Assembly (NCBI GenBank): GCA_038235275.1
Contig: JBBSUC010000020.1
Location: 23,569-87,568 of the forward strand
DNA from: Persicitalea sp038235275
GTDB lineage: Bacteria; Bacteroidota; Bacteroidia; Cytophagales; Spirosomataceae
Length of the DNA stretch: 64,000 nucleotides
Reading direction: 5' to 3'
Shown here: piece after piece, positions 7,819 through 14,869 of the stretch
Layout of the letters: the number at the start of each line of letters is the position of its first letter
Numbering within the stretch: position 1 is the stretch's first letter
Made by a program: the position numbers and the translations under genes
The notes under the pieces: model-generated
The model's input: only the letters and a program-made list of their open reading frames with translations
Database searches by the model: none
What the model was told of the DNA's origin: nothing

Positions 7819-8316
7819 TCATTTATAACCCGGCAATTCCTCCGCCACCATTTCGTAGCGTCCAGGCACGTCTCCGAGGATAGCGTAATCGGCTTTCTCG
7901 CGTCCGTGCAAGAAGCGGAGCAGTCGCCCGATGGTTTGGGCACGGTCGATGGCGGTGCGCAACTCACACTCGTAGATTGTCCATACTTTCCAGCCTAATT
8001 TTTCCAGCAAAAAAACATTCCTCTGGTCGCGCTGGCGGTTGGTGGCAATTTTTTCTTCCCAAAAATCGCGGTTGGTCTTGGGTATCTTACCAATCCTGCA
8101 AGGTTCGTGACCGTGCCAGAAGCAGCCCTGCACGAAGACCACTGTGCCGTATTTCTTCAAAACAAGGTCAGGACATCCCGGCAGCTTCCGGTCGTGGAGC
8201 CGATAACGGAAACCATGCCCATGCAAACATCTCCGCACGACCCACTCCGGCTTCGTGTCCTTAGATCGGATCGCCTGCATAATCTCCCGCCGCTTTTGCT
8301 TATCGAAGATGTCCAC
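7819..8316 (-). CDS. vsr: Very short patch repair endonuclease
   Basis: A 165-residue nuclease that nicks T:G mismatches arising from 5-methylcytosine deamination. Recognised motifs: VDIFDKQKRREIMQAIRSKD, then PGCPDLVL with catalytic D50, and GCFWHGH with H68 and H70 plus C65/C73 for the structural zinc; NRDFWEEKI follows. The chosen start is the GTG at 8316, matching where Vsr proteins normally begin; an in-frame ATG at 8388 would add 24 atypical residues. No cytosine methyltransferase (dcm) gene is adjacent, which is unusual. Confidence 0.9.
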   Translation of the reverse strand: MDIFDKQKRREIMQAIRSKDTKPEWVVRRCLHGHGFRYRLHDRKLPGCPDLVLKKYGTVVFVQGCFWHGHEPCRIGKIPKTNRDFWEEKIATNRQRDQRNVFLLEKLGWKVWTIYECELRTAIDRAQTIGRLLRFLHGREKADYAILGDVPGRYEMVAEELPGYK

Positions 8317-8382
8317 CTTTTTTAGTTTTGAATGAGAGAATGAGAAATTGAGTGAATACTGGAGTAAGCAGGCAAAAGCAAC

Positions 8383-8422
8383 ATTCACTCACCGCGCGGG
8401 CGGCCCCGTCACAATTCACTCA
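8383..8422. repeat. GC-rich insert flanked by 9-bp direct repeats
   Basis: ATTCACTCA occurs at 8383-8391 and 8414-8422 and brackets a 22-base GC-rich segment that contains GCGGGCGGCCCCGT. Similar GC-rich inserts with short flanking direct repeats occur at 22854, 25885 and 30905. Confidence 0.45.
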
Positions 8423-8434
8423 TTCAAAATTAAT

Positions 8435-8626
8435 TCAAGCCGCCTGTCGTCCCTCGTATCTTCTTACCCTTTCATCGTACAGCGCTAATCCGGCACGGAC
8501 TGCCTCGCGCATTTCCTGAGCGGTGAGACCTCCCGTTTGGGCCAGTTGGTAGCATTGGCTGGTGAGGGAGCCATGCTGGGCAGCCCACTGCTTTAAGTAC
8601 AACATTATGCCTTCTTTTCCTCGCAT
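8435..8626 (-). CDS. Small hypothetical protein
   Basis: A 63-residue, mostly helical protein from the ATG at 8626 (MRGKEGIMLYLKQWAAQHG). The C-terminal half, LTAQEMREAVRAGLALYDER, looks like a helix-turn-helix-sized or helical hairpin element. A longer frame opens at 8653, but that codon lies inside a TATCTTTG -7 box, so it is rejected; the ATG at 8605 is another option. The gene is divergent from ruvB and 110 bp upstream of vsr on the same strand. Confidence 0.5.
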   Translation of the reverse strand: MRGKEGIMLYLKQWAAQHGSLTSQCYQLAQTGGLTAQEMREAVRAGLALYDERVRRYEGRQAA

Positions 8627-8650
8627 GATTATGGTCGATTTTCCTTTATA

Positions 8651-8658
8651 CAAAGATA
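8651..8658 (-). promoter_or_regulatory. -7 box TATCTTTG for the small minus-strand gene
   Basis: The complement of 8651-8658 reads TATCTTTG, matching TAnnTTTG, about 25 bp before the ATG at 8626. It decides against the longer start at 8653. Confidence 0.5.
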
Positions 8659-8701
8659 GAAACTTTATAATACAACTATATTATAATCTAAAAAATTTTC
8701 C

Positions 8702-8709
8702 TATATTTG
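8702..8709 (+). promoter_or_regulatory. Bacteroidota -7 box TATATTTG
   Basis: An exact -7 element 27 bp before the ruvB ATG at 8737. It shares the 12-base string TATATTTGTGTT with the promoter at 4874. The longer frame beginning at 8707 starts inside this box and is therefore rejected. ATATTATA lies upstream at 8678-8685. Confidence 0.65.
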
Positions 8710-8736
8710 TGTTGTACAAGAAACCTAAGAGTAAGT

Positions 8737-9753
8737 ATGAATATCGTCAGACAAACGCTGCCCGACTCGGTGCAAGAAGTGGAATTGGAGCGCGCCCTGC
8801 GGCCCTTGAGTTTCAACGATTTTGCGGGACAGAAGAAGGTGCTGGATAACCTCCGCATCTTCGTCCAGGCGGCCCTTGAACGGCAGGAGCCGCTTGATCA
8901 CGTACTGTTGCACGGCCCGCCTGGCCTGGGGAAAACCACCCTGGCCTGCATTCTGGCCAATGAACTGGGGGCGCATCTCAAAACCACCAGTGGCCCGGTG
9001 CTGGACAAGCCCAATGAACTGGCCGGGCTACTGACTAATTTGCAGCCCGGAGACGTGCTTTTCATCGACGAAATCCACCGCCTGAACCCCGTCGTGGAGG
9101 AGTACCTCTACTCGGCTATGGAGGATTACAAAATCGACATCATGCTCGACAGCGGCCCCAACGCTCGCTCGGTACAGATCGGCCTGAGCCCGTTCACGCT
9201 GGTGGGGGCGACCACCCGCGCCGGGATGCTAACCACGCCCTTGCGGGCCAGATTCGGCATTTCCAGCCGTTTGGAATATTATCAGCCAGGCCTTCTATCG
9301 ACCATCATTCAGCGCTCGGCGGAACTACTAGGCTGCCCAATCAGCGAGGAAGGCGCCCTCGAACTCGGCACCCGGAGCCGGGGCACGCCGCGCATCGCCA
9401 ATAACCTGCTGCGCCGCGCCCGCGATTTCGCGCAGGTACTTGGGACGGGTGACATTACGACCGAGGTAGTGCAGCGCACTTTGCGGGCTTTGGAAGTGGG
9501 GGAGAATGGCCTGGATGAGATGGACAACCGCATTCTGACGACCATCGTCGAGAAGTTTGCGGGTGGCCCTGTGGGGCTTTCTACCATCGCCACCGCCGTA
9601 GCCGACGAGGCCGAAACCATCGAGGAATTATACGAGCCGTTCCTGATTCAGGAAGGCTACCTCAAGCGCACTTCACGAGGCCGGGAAGTAACCGAAAAAG
9701 CCTACCGTTACCTGGGTGTTCAGATGCCCGAAAAGTACCAGCAAGCGGCCTGA
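8737..9753 (+). CDS. ruvB: Holliday junction branch-migration helicase RuvB
   Basis: A 338-residue AAA+ motor that drives branch migration with RuvA. Visible motifs: LRPLSFNDFAGQKKVLDNL, Walker A GPPGLGKTT at 60-68, Walker B FIDEIH at 109-114, SAMEDYKIDIML, the arginine region RARFGISSRLEYY, and the C-terminal winged helix LIQEGYLKRTSRGREVTEKAY. The sequence is close to chromosomal RuvB of Bacteroidota, with a slightly diverged N-terminus. It sits alone among accessory genes, without ruvA or ruvC. Whether it is the only ruvB or an extra mobile copy cannot be told from this window. Confidence 0.92.
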   Translation: MNIVRQTLPDSVQEVELERALRPLSFNDFAGQKKVLDNLRIFVQAALERQEPLDHVLLHGPPGLGKTTLACILANELGAHLKTTSGPVLDKPNELAGLLTNLQPGDVLFIDEIHRLNPVVEEYLYSAMEDYKIDIMLDSGPNARSVQIGLSPFTLVGATTRAGMLTTPLRARFGISSRLEYYQPGLLSTIIQRSAELLGCPISEEGALELGTRSRGTPRIANNLLRRARDFAQVLGTGDITTEVVQRTLRALEVGENGLDEMDNRILTTIVEKFAGGPVGLSTIATAVADEAETIEELYEPFLIQEGYLKRTSRGREVTEKAYRYLGVQMPEKYQQAA

Positions 9754-9761
9754 TATTTTTC

Positions 9762-9792
9762 TTGGATATAGTATATATTTATATTATATTTG
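9762..9792 (+). promoter_or_regulatory. Promoter with -33 TTG and -7 TATATTTG
   Basis: TTGG starts at 9762 and TATATTTG is at 9785-9792, a spacing of 20 bp that fits the Bacteroidota sigma-ABfr consensus. The ATG of the next gene is 59 bp downstream. This is the best-formed promoter of the block and shows that ruvB and the following gene are separate units. Confidence 0.6.
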
Positions 9793-9851
9793 AGGAATCA
9801 TTTGGTACTGAATAGCGTTTAATATAAACAGGCGCAAAGCCCAAATCAGCT

Positions 9852-10859
9852 ATGGAACAGAACTTGGAAAAATCATATAAGGAGCAAGAAGAATGGCGGC
9901 GTTCGATCCCCGCGCAGGTCTTCCTGAATCATTTCTTCGGATTGCACCGGCACATCCAGCACGCGCGGCGTACGAGGAGCCTGGATCAGGTCTGGCGCTT
10001 CCGTGAGTTCGAGACGAGGATTACCGGACAGCAAGAAGAAGCCGCTAAGAAATTACTGGTGCAAGCCTGGAATACGGAGTACGCCCTGCGCAAGACTGCC
10101 GAAAATGGTGACGAAACCTACCATCGTAACGCGCTCTATTGGACATTTCCCCAGGCGTATTACAGCATTTTCTTCGCCACCAAAGCATTCCTGACCGTGC
10201 AGGGCGGCACCGCCAGCAACGAATGGGTCGCGCGCGCCCGCGTGGGAAGGTTGATGGCCGCCAACTGGTATCCGAGCCCGCTGGCCTTTGGAGCGATGGG
10301 TTATCCGGGCAAGTTTACAATGATAGGGCTGGCTTCGGGCCTCGCTACGCCGTCGTTGCAAATGGCTGACACGCCGCACGAGTGGCAGGCGCAGGTGGGT
10401 CAGTTTCTGCGTACTACCCGCACCCGACAGATGCAGAACGCGCGGCGACGTCTGCAAGCTGATCCTGAAAAGGCAGTGCGCACGAAAACGGGCAAGATCG
10501 CGACGCGCTTTGGCGCGAAGGAATGGGCGCAGGTAACGAAGAGTGTTAGTCCGACCAGTTTCCTGGATTTATTCGCCCGCTTGAAAATATCCTCGACGCA
10601 TCGCGAGGTCGAACGCTTCATTGAGGCCGAAATCGATTTTCGATTGTTCCACACCTGCTTGTTTGAGACGGTGCGCTACATCAACTCCGTTCACGAAGCT
10701 TACGTAGCTAAGGCGATGGGAGCCGGGCGTTACGCCGAGTTTAAAGCATCCTTACCCGCTTACCTCCGGGAAGAGTTTGGCAGCGATGGGCCGAAGAGTT
10801 CTCAAGAGGCGACTGTCATTCCACTGGAACCGAAGTGGTTCGAGAAAATGGCCGGATAA
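9852..10859 (+). CDS. Hypothetical protein with a possible HEPN-like segment
   Basis: A 335-residue soluble, mainly helical, basic protein. The segment at about 95-120 (WTFPQAYYSIFFATKAFL) resembles the second helix of HEPN domains (aYYa.f.aakalL), but the usual RxxxxH catalytic motif was not identified, so this is only a suggestion. The middle contains an RTTRTRQMQNARRRLQ stretch that could bind nucleic acid. No family is recognised. It has its own promoter and may be co-transcribed with the small gene 17 bp downstream. Confidence 0.62.
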   Translation: MEQNLEKSYKEQEEWRRSIPAQVFLNHFFGLHRHIQHARRTRSLDQVWRFREFETRITGQQEEAAKKLLVQAWNTEYALRKTAENGDETYHRNALYWTFPQAYYSIFFATKAFLTVQGGTASNEWVARARVGRLMAANWYPSPLAFGAMGYPGKFTMIGLASGLATPSLQMADTPHEWQAQVGQFLRTTRTRQMQNARRRLQADPEKAVRTKTGKIATRFGAKEWAQVTKSVSPTSFLDLFARLKISSTHREVERFIEAEIDFRLFHTCLFETVRYINSVHEAYVAKAMGAGRYAEFKASLPAYLREEFGSDGPKSSQEATVIPLEPKWFEKMAG

Positions 10860-10876
10860 TCAAACACTTAACCTTT

Positions 10877-11137
10877 ATGCAAATTATCATGAATACGAAT
10901 TCAGCATTTTTCAAGAGTAAAGGCGGCGGGCAATATTTCAAGCGCGAAGGCGAGCGGGTCAAAATCGTCTGTCTGTACGAATTTAATCCATCGGTTGAGC
11001 GCACGACCTACGACGACAAACTGCTGTCGGCCCTCGAATGCGTCCCCTGCGACGAAGCGTCGTTTAACGACGCCCAGGAACAAGTAATCAAAATTTTGCA
11101 ACTCGGCGCAGCCGAGTGGGCCGCGCAAAGAGCATAA
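10877..11137 (+). CDS. Small hypothetical protein
   Basis: An 86- to 87-residue protein from the ATG at 10877 (MQIIMNTNSAFFKSKGGG); a second ATG at 10889 is equally possible. It contains the beta-like strand VKIVCLYEFNPS and an acidic helical C-terminus (EASFNDAQEQVIKILQLGA). No family is recognised. It lies 17 bp after the 9852 gene and is followed by a strong terminator, so it closes the accessory block. Confidence 0.55.
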   Translation: MQIIMNTNSAFFKSKGGGQYFKREGERVKIVCLYEFNPSVERTTYDDKLLSALECVPCDEASFNDAQEQVIKILQLGAAEWAAQRA

Positions 11138-11180
11138 TGACATTGAAGACTATAATGTAGTTTTGGTTTTATGGATAAAT

Positions 11181-11213
11181 AAACAGCCCTGGGTTTTTGA
11201 CCCAGGGCTGTTT
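11181..11213. terminator. Bidirectional intrinsic terminator
   Basis: A 14-bp perfect stem, AAACAGCCCTGGGT with its complement, around the loop TTTTG, with T-rich flanks on both strands. It separates the convergent genes ending at 11137 (+) and 11233 (-). Confidence 0.85.
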
Positions 11214-11232
11214 TGTTTTTGCCCTATGTTAC

Positions 11233-12018
11233 TCAAGCACTTACTAATGGAACCCCTTGGGTCGCTTCCCAGTAAGTCCAAAAAATAAAACCCAAAATAA
11301 ACGCGAAAGCGGTCCAAACAATGGCGGATTTTTGACCCGTTTTTAACGAGCGCGTAGCCAGAAATACACCCAGTAGCATGAGGATTTGCAAACCGTGCAG
11401 ACCAAAAAAATGCGCCACGCGCAGGTCGCCGAAGCCCGTACTCCAATTCAGTAGCGGCAGTCCTGGTCCGCCGTCGACCGCCCCCACAGTGTGGCCCGGC
11501 TGCGCCGACATATAGCCGCCCAGAAAACTACCCAGCAAAAATAGTAGGAGTCCCAGACGTACGCCCAGGACATAAGGTCTGGAAAGATCACTGAGATTAG
11601 CTCTGAGGTAACGATAGGTGAAAATCATCACCCAAATTGTATTGTAGGCGATGAAAAAGCCCATTAGGGCAAAGACGATACCTCCGCTCAACGATTCCAT
11701 GTTGAAATGTGACTTGACACCCCGCGCGGCCTGCACCGTGATGGCCACGTTCTCAATGACGATAGCCAGTGCAGTTTGGCTCGCAAAAATGCGTACGAAG
11801 CGGCTCGGCGGCAGGTCGCCGCACAGCCAGGCGAAAGTCAGCAGGTAAATCCCCGACGAAAGAAGAAACTTGAAGGGCTTGATCCAGCGGCCGATGCCCA
11901 GGATTAGGGTATCGTCGATCGCCATCGGAATCAGTAGAACAACTGCCCCAATTAAATGCGCCATCCCGACGTAATATAACAGCTTGTTGCGTTCGCGAAG
12001 GGAGGGCAGTAGATTCAC
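11233..12018 (-). CDS. Multi-pass membrane protein, function unknown
   Basis: A 261-residue protein with about seven hydrophobic helices (AHLIGAVVLLIPMAI, LLSSGIYLLTFAWL, GIVFALMGFFIAYNTIW, GLLLFLLGSFLGGYMS, LQILMLLGVFLATR, IVWTAFAFILGFIFWTYW). Conserved-looking polar spots include GHTVGAVDGGPGLPLLNWS and RVAHFFGLHGLQ, the latter with histidines facing the membrane that could hold haem or metal. No named family is assigned. It follows the GNAT gene by 24 bp on the same strand, so the two form a likely operon. Confidence 0.75.
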   Translation of the reverse strand: MNLLPSLRERNKLLYYVGMAHLIGAVVLLIPMAIDDTLILGIGRWIKPFKFLLSSGIYLLTFAWLCGDLPPSRFVRIFASQTALAIVIENVAITVQAARGVKSHFNMESLSGGIVFALMGFFIAYNTIWVMIFTYRYLRANLSDLSRPYVLGVRLGLLLFLLGSFLGGYMSAQPGHTVGAVDGGPGLPLLNWSTGFGDLRVAHFFGLHGLQILMLLGVFLATRSLKTGQKSAIVWTAFAFILGFIFWTYWEATQGVPLVSA

Positions 12019-12042
12019 AATCAGAAATTTAGCAGCAGTCGA

Positions 12043-12471
12043 TTAATGCTCGTCCCCTTCGTAAATCCACATGGATTCGGTGTCACCAGCTCGCTCAAAA
12101 CCGATTTTCTTATAAAACTCCACGGTATTGCCGTCGGCAGTGAGCACCTGCATATGGAAACCTTTGTACTTTTCCTGCATCTTTTCTACCAGTCGGTTGC
12201 CGATGCCCATGCCCTGGTATTCGGGGTGGACAAGAAAGTGGGGATAATACACTACTAGATGCCCATCCGATATGGCATTGCCCAACCCTACCAACTTATT
12301 GCCATCCCAGGCGGTGTACAGAGAATGCGAATTTAGCAGGCCGTTGTAGAGTTTGGTCGGCTTTTGAGCGGCACTCCATCCGTTGGCTTCATAGAGAGCC
12401 AACACGTCTTCGATCCGAATGCCTTTTTTGTCAGAAATTGTAATTTTTGGAGTTAATACTTGACTAGTCAT
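12043..12471 (-). CDS. GNAT-family N-acetyltransferase
   Basis: A 142-residue acetyl-CoA-dependent acyltransferase. The acetyl-CoA-binding motif A is visible as YQGMGIGNRLVEKM, preceded by strand VVYYPHFLVHPE and followed by DGNTVEFYKKIGFERAGD, the usual motif-B region. Length and order match small GNATs that acetylate small amines or protein N-termini; the substrate is unknown. It is the first gene of a probable pair with the downstream membrane protein. Confidence 0.88.
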   Translation of the reverse strand: MTSQVLTPKITISDKKGIRIEDVLALYEANGWSAAQKPTKLYNGLLNSHSLYTAWDGNKLVGLGNAISDGHLVVYYPHFLVHPEYQGMGIGNRLVEKMQEKYKGFHMQVLTADGNTVEFYKKIGFERAGDTESMWIYEGDEH

Positions 12472-12813
12472 ATAAGAAAATTCTTTTTCTTTACTGTTAA
12501 TATTTTATTGAAATTAACTACTGAAACATTTTGAATGGTCAATAAACCAGATAATTGAGAAATAGACAGGTGATTCAATGTATTCAAAATATTTTCTATT
12601 GAAGCATCGTATTTGCTGAATGAAATGCTTTTTGAAATAGTATAATTCAAAGATAACGAATTTATCTCGAAAGGACAAACTAAATACAGTTTCCCAATTT
12701 AACGGGGTCTCTGTCAATAGCACTATGAGTTGAGTCATTAGTGGGAATCAAGAAAACGGTGTAAAAAAGCACTGACGCATGTTCTTGCTTCATCCGGTTG
12801 GCAACCATCAGAA
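12472..12813. other. AT-rich intergenic stretch, no gene seen
   Basis: About 340 bp between the GNAT gene start and the end of the response regulator gene. Only short, unconvincing frames occur. It is AT-rich and probably holds the GNAT promoter; no repeat or RNA structure stood out. Confidence 0.5.
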
Positions 12814-13548
12814 TCACCCAACTTGATGCTTCTCGACAAACTCCCGAAACGCTTTCCTGTAGCTTTCACTGATGGGCAGAAAAGCGCCCCCTATTTGTAC
12901 TTTTTCGCGTTCAATGGCCTCGATCGCATCGTAGGCCACGATGTAGGAATTATGAATCCGAATGAACTTGCTTTCGGGCAGTTGGGCTTCCAGCGCCTTC
13001 ATGGTTTGCAGCGTAACGATCTTCTTTTCTTTGGTGCAGATACCCACGTAGTCTTTCAGCCCCTCGATATACAGAATCTCATTCATCATCACCCTGACCA
13101 GCTTAGTCCCGTCTTTTACAAAAATGTAGGGCAGTATATCCTCTTTTCTTTCTATGGTCGGCGAAGCGGGAGTGGTTGGCGGTGAAGGATTTTGCAAGCG
13201 GGCGGTCAATTTCTCCACCGATTTCAGGAATCGCTCGAAGGTGATGGGTTTCAGCAAATAATCAGCCACGTCGAGTTCGTAGCCTTCGAGGGCATATTCC
13301 GAATAGGCCGTGGTGAGTACGACCAGCGGCTTTTTTTGCAAAACTTTCAGGAGCGTCAGACCCGTGATTTCGGGCATATTGATGTCCAGGAAAAGGATGT
13401 CCACGGCGTTCTGCTGCAAAACCTCGATAGCCGCCAGCGGGCTGGCGCAGGATTGAACCAACTGCAAGTAAGGGACCTTGACCACGTACTGCTCCATCAG
13501 CTTGCGGGCCATCGGTTCGTCGTCCACGATCAGGCAGGTGTAGGTCAT
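12814..13548 (-). CDS. LytR/AlgR-type response regulator (receiver + LytTR)
   Basis: A 244-residue protein. The receiver domain (about 1-120) shows D9-D10, the phospho-acceptor D55 in ILFLDINMPEITG, and K in LLKPITFERF. The LytTR DNA-binding domain (about 135-240) shows IFVKDGTKLVRV, ILYIEGLKDYVGI, KFIRIHNSYIVA and ISESYRKAF. The start at 13548 gives the classic receiver N-terminus MTYTCLIVDD and overlaps the kinase stop by four bases (ATGA). It should regulate transcription upon phosphorylation by the coupled kinase; the divergent receptor gene is the obvious candidate target. Confidence 0.93.
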   Translation of the reverse strand: MTYTCLIVDDEPMARKLMEQYVVKVPYLQLVQSCASPLAAIEVLQQNAVDILFLDINMPEITGLTLLKVLQKKPLVVLTTAYSEYALEGYELDVADYLLKPITFERFLKSVEKLTARLQNPSPPTTPASPTIERKEDILPYIFVKDGTKLVRVMMNEILYIEGLKDYVGICTKEKKIVTLQTMKALEAQLPESKFIRIHNSYIVAYDAIEAIEREKVQIGGAFLPISESYRKAFREFVEKHQVG

Positions 13549-14588
13549 GTCAGTTGCAGGGTCAGTTGCACAGAATAGGTTTCGGGTTCGTCCCGGACTT
13601 CTAATTGATAACGTTTCGGGTAGCTCAGTTCCAGGCGGCGGCGGAGGTTGTGCAGGCCGATGCCAGACTTTTGATCTTCGGTTTCCTTTTGGGGCAATCG
13701 GCTGTTGGCCACCGAATAAATGCACTGCTTTCCTGCCAAGGCAATCTCCAATTTTACCCACGAATCTTCGGCGTTGGTACTCACGCCGTGCTTGAACGCA
13801 TTTTCCAGAAAAGTAATGAAAAGAAACGGTTCGATCATCACGCCGGTTGGATCGCCAATCACATTGAACGTAATCGGCACTTTGTCGTCAAGCCGCAGTT
13901 TTTCCAGGCTGATGTAATTCTCCATATACTCGATTTCCTTGCTGAGCGGTACTTTCGCATGGTTGGAGTCGTAAATCATGTACCGCATCATCTGCGAGAG
14001 CATGTCGATGACCTCGGTCGTCTTGGGCGACTGCGTAAAGGCCAGATAATACAGGTTATTGAGCGTATTGAACAGGAAATGCGGGTTGATCTGGGCTTTC
14101 AGGAACCGTAATTCGGCGGTCAGTTTCTCGTTTTCAATCTCCTTTTTCCGGGCTTCCAGTTGAAACCAGTCTTCGGCAAAGCGCAACATCGCGATGAAAA
14201 CGACGATGAATATGACATTGAGTGTGTGCTGCACAATAAACTTGGTGCTGTGTATGAAGTTGGCACGGGAACTGTCCACTCCGCCGTAGATGAGCTGCTT
14301 GCTGTACAGGTGAAGCAGTATGCCCAAAGCCAATACTGGCAGAAATTCCAGCAGATAGCGGAGGGGACTTTTGTGCTTCAAAAAGCGCGGCAGGAAATAG
14401 AAGTAATTCAGGTAAGCGATCCCGGCCATAATCAGCACGTGCAGGGAAGCGTCCAGCAAGGCGCGGGACAGCACCACTTCCTGCCCCCGCCGACCGTAGG
14501 TAATCTGGTAAAAGAAAAAAGAAAAATAAACCGCCCAGAACGAGAGGTGCAGCAGCCGGATGCGGCTGCGCTGATTGATATTTTGCAT
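13545..14588 (-). CDS. LytS-type sensor histidine kinase
   Basis: A 347-residue membrane kinase. Four hydrophobic helices occupy about 12-135, followed by a coiled-coil linker (EARKKEIENEKLTAEL) and the His_kinase domain with H170 in QINPHFLFNTLNNLYY, then the ATPase domain with EPFLFITFLENAFKHG and GIGLHNLRRRLELSY. It has no recognised extracellular sensor domain, so the signal is probably sensed in the membrane. It is translationally coupled to the response regulator and divergent from the outer-membrane receptor gene. Confidence 0.92.
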   Translation of the reverse strand: MQNINQRSRIRLLHLSFWAVYFSFFFYQITYGRRGQEVVLSRALLDASLHVLIMAGIAYLNYFYFLPRFLKHKSPLRYLLEFLPVLALGILLHLYSKQLIYGGVDSSRANFIHSTKFIVQHTLNVIFIVVFIAMLRFAEDWFQLEARKKEIENEKLTAELRFLKAQINPHFLFNTLNNLYYLAFTQSPKTTEVIDMLSQMMRYMIYDSNHAKVPLSKEIEYMENYISLEKLRLDDKVPITFNVIGDPTGVMIEPFLFITFLENAFKHGVSTNAEDSWVKLEIALAGKQCIYSVANSRLPQKETEDQKSGIGLHNLRRRLELSYPKRYQLEVRDEPETYSVQLTLQLT

Positions 14589-14700
14589 CGATGAATTTTA
14601 TTTCTGTAAAGAACTGACTTTTAATGAATGATAGGGCCGAAAAGTGGAGTTTTTCGACCGTTTGCCTTTTTCATTCGATGAATCATGCGATATGCTCCAT

Positions 14701-14740
14701 AAATGCCCCAAAGTCCGTTTATCTGGTTTTTGGGGCATTT
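14701..14740. promoter_or_regulatory. 12-bp inverted repeat in divergent promoter region
   Basis: AAATGCCCCAAA at 14701-14712 and TTTGGGGCATTT at 14729-14740 form a perfect inverted repeat with a 16-base loop, between the two-component genes and the receptor gene. It may be an operator or an RNA hairpin. Confidence 0.45.
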
Positions 14741-14782
14741 GGTCGAGTTGTTTGGACAACGCGTCTATTTTGTGAAATGGTC

Positions 14783-14794
14783 TCGAATATTCGA
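14783..14794. promoter_or_regulatory. Perfect palindrome TCGAATATTCGA
   Basis: A 12-bp palindrome about 76 bp before the receptor ATG and immediately upstream of a -7-like TTCATTTG at 14797. The position fits an operator controlling the receptor gene. Confidence 0.4.
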
Positions 14795-14869
14795 TATTCA
14801 TTTGTGCAGCAATCAGGAAAAACCAACCCTGCCTTTTGCCCCAACGCATTCAATCAGAACATAAAGACC

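Noticed and set aside
12468..12738. Two short minus-strand ORFs upstream of the GNAT gene
   Set aside because: AT-rich, low-complexity translations (many N, I, F, S) overlapping each other; no coding signal.
13549..13761. Extended response regulator frame
   Set aside because: It only reads through the end of the kinase gene; the ATGA overlap at 13545-13548 gives a normal receiver N-terminus.
14624..14869. 82-residue N-terminal extension of the outer-membrane receptor
   Set aside because: A clear signal peptide starts at 14870, and the extension would cover the divergent promoter region with its palindromes.
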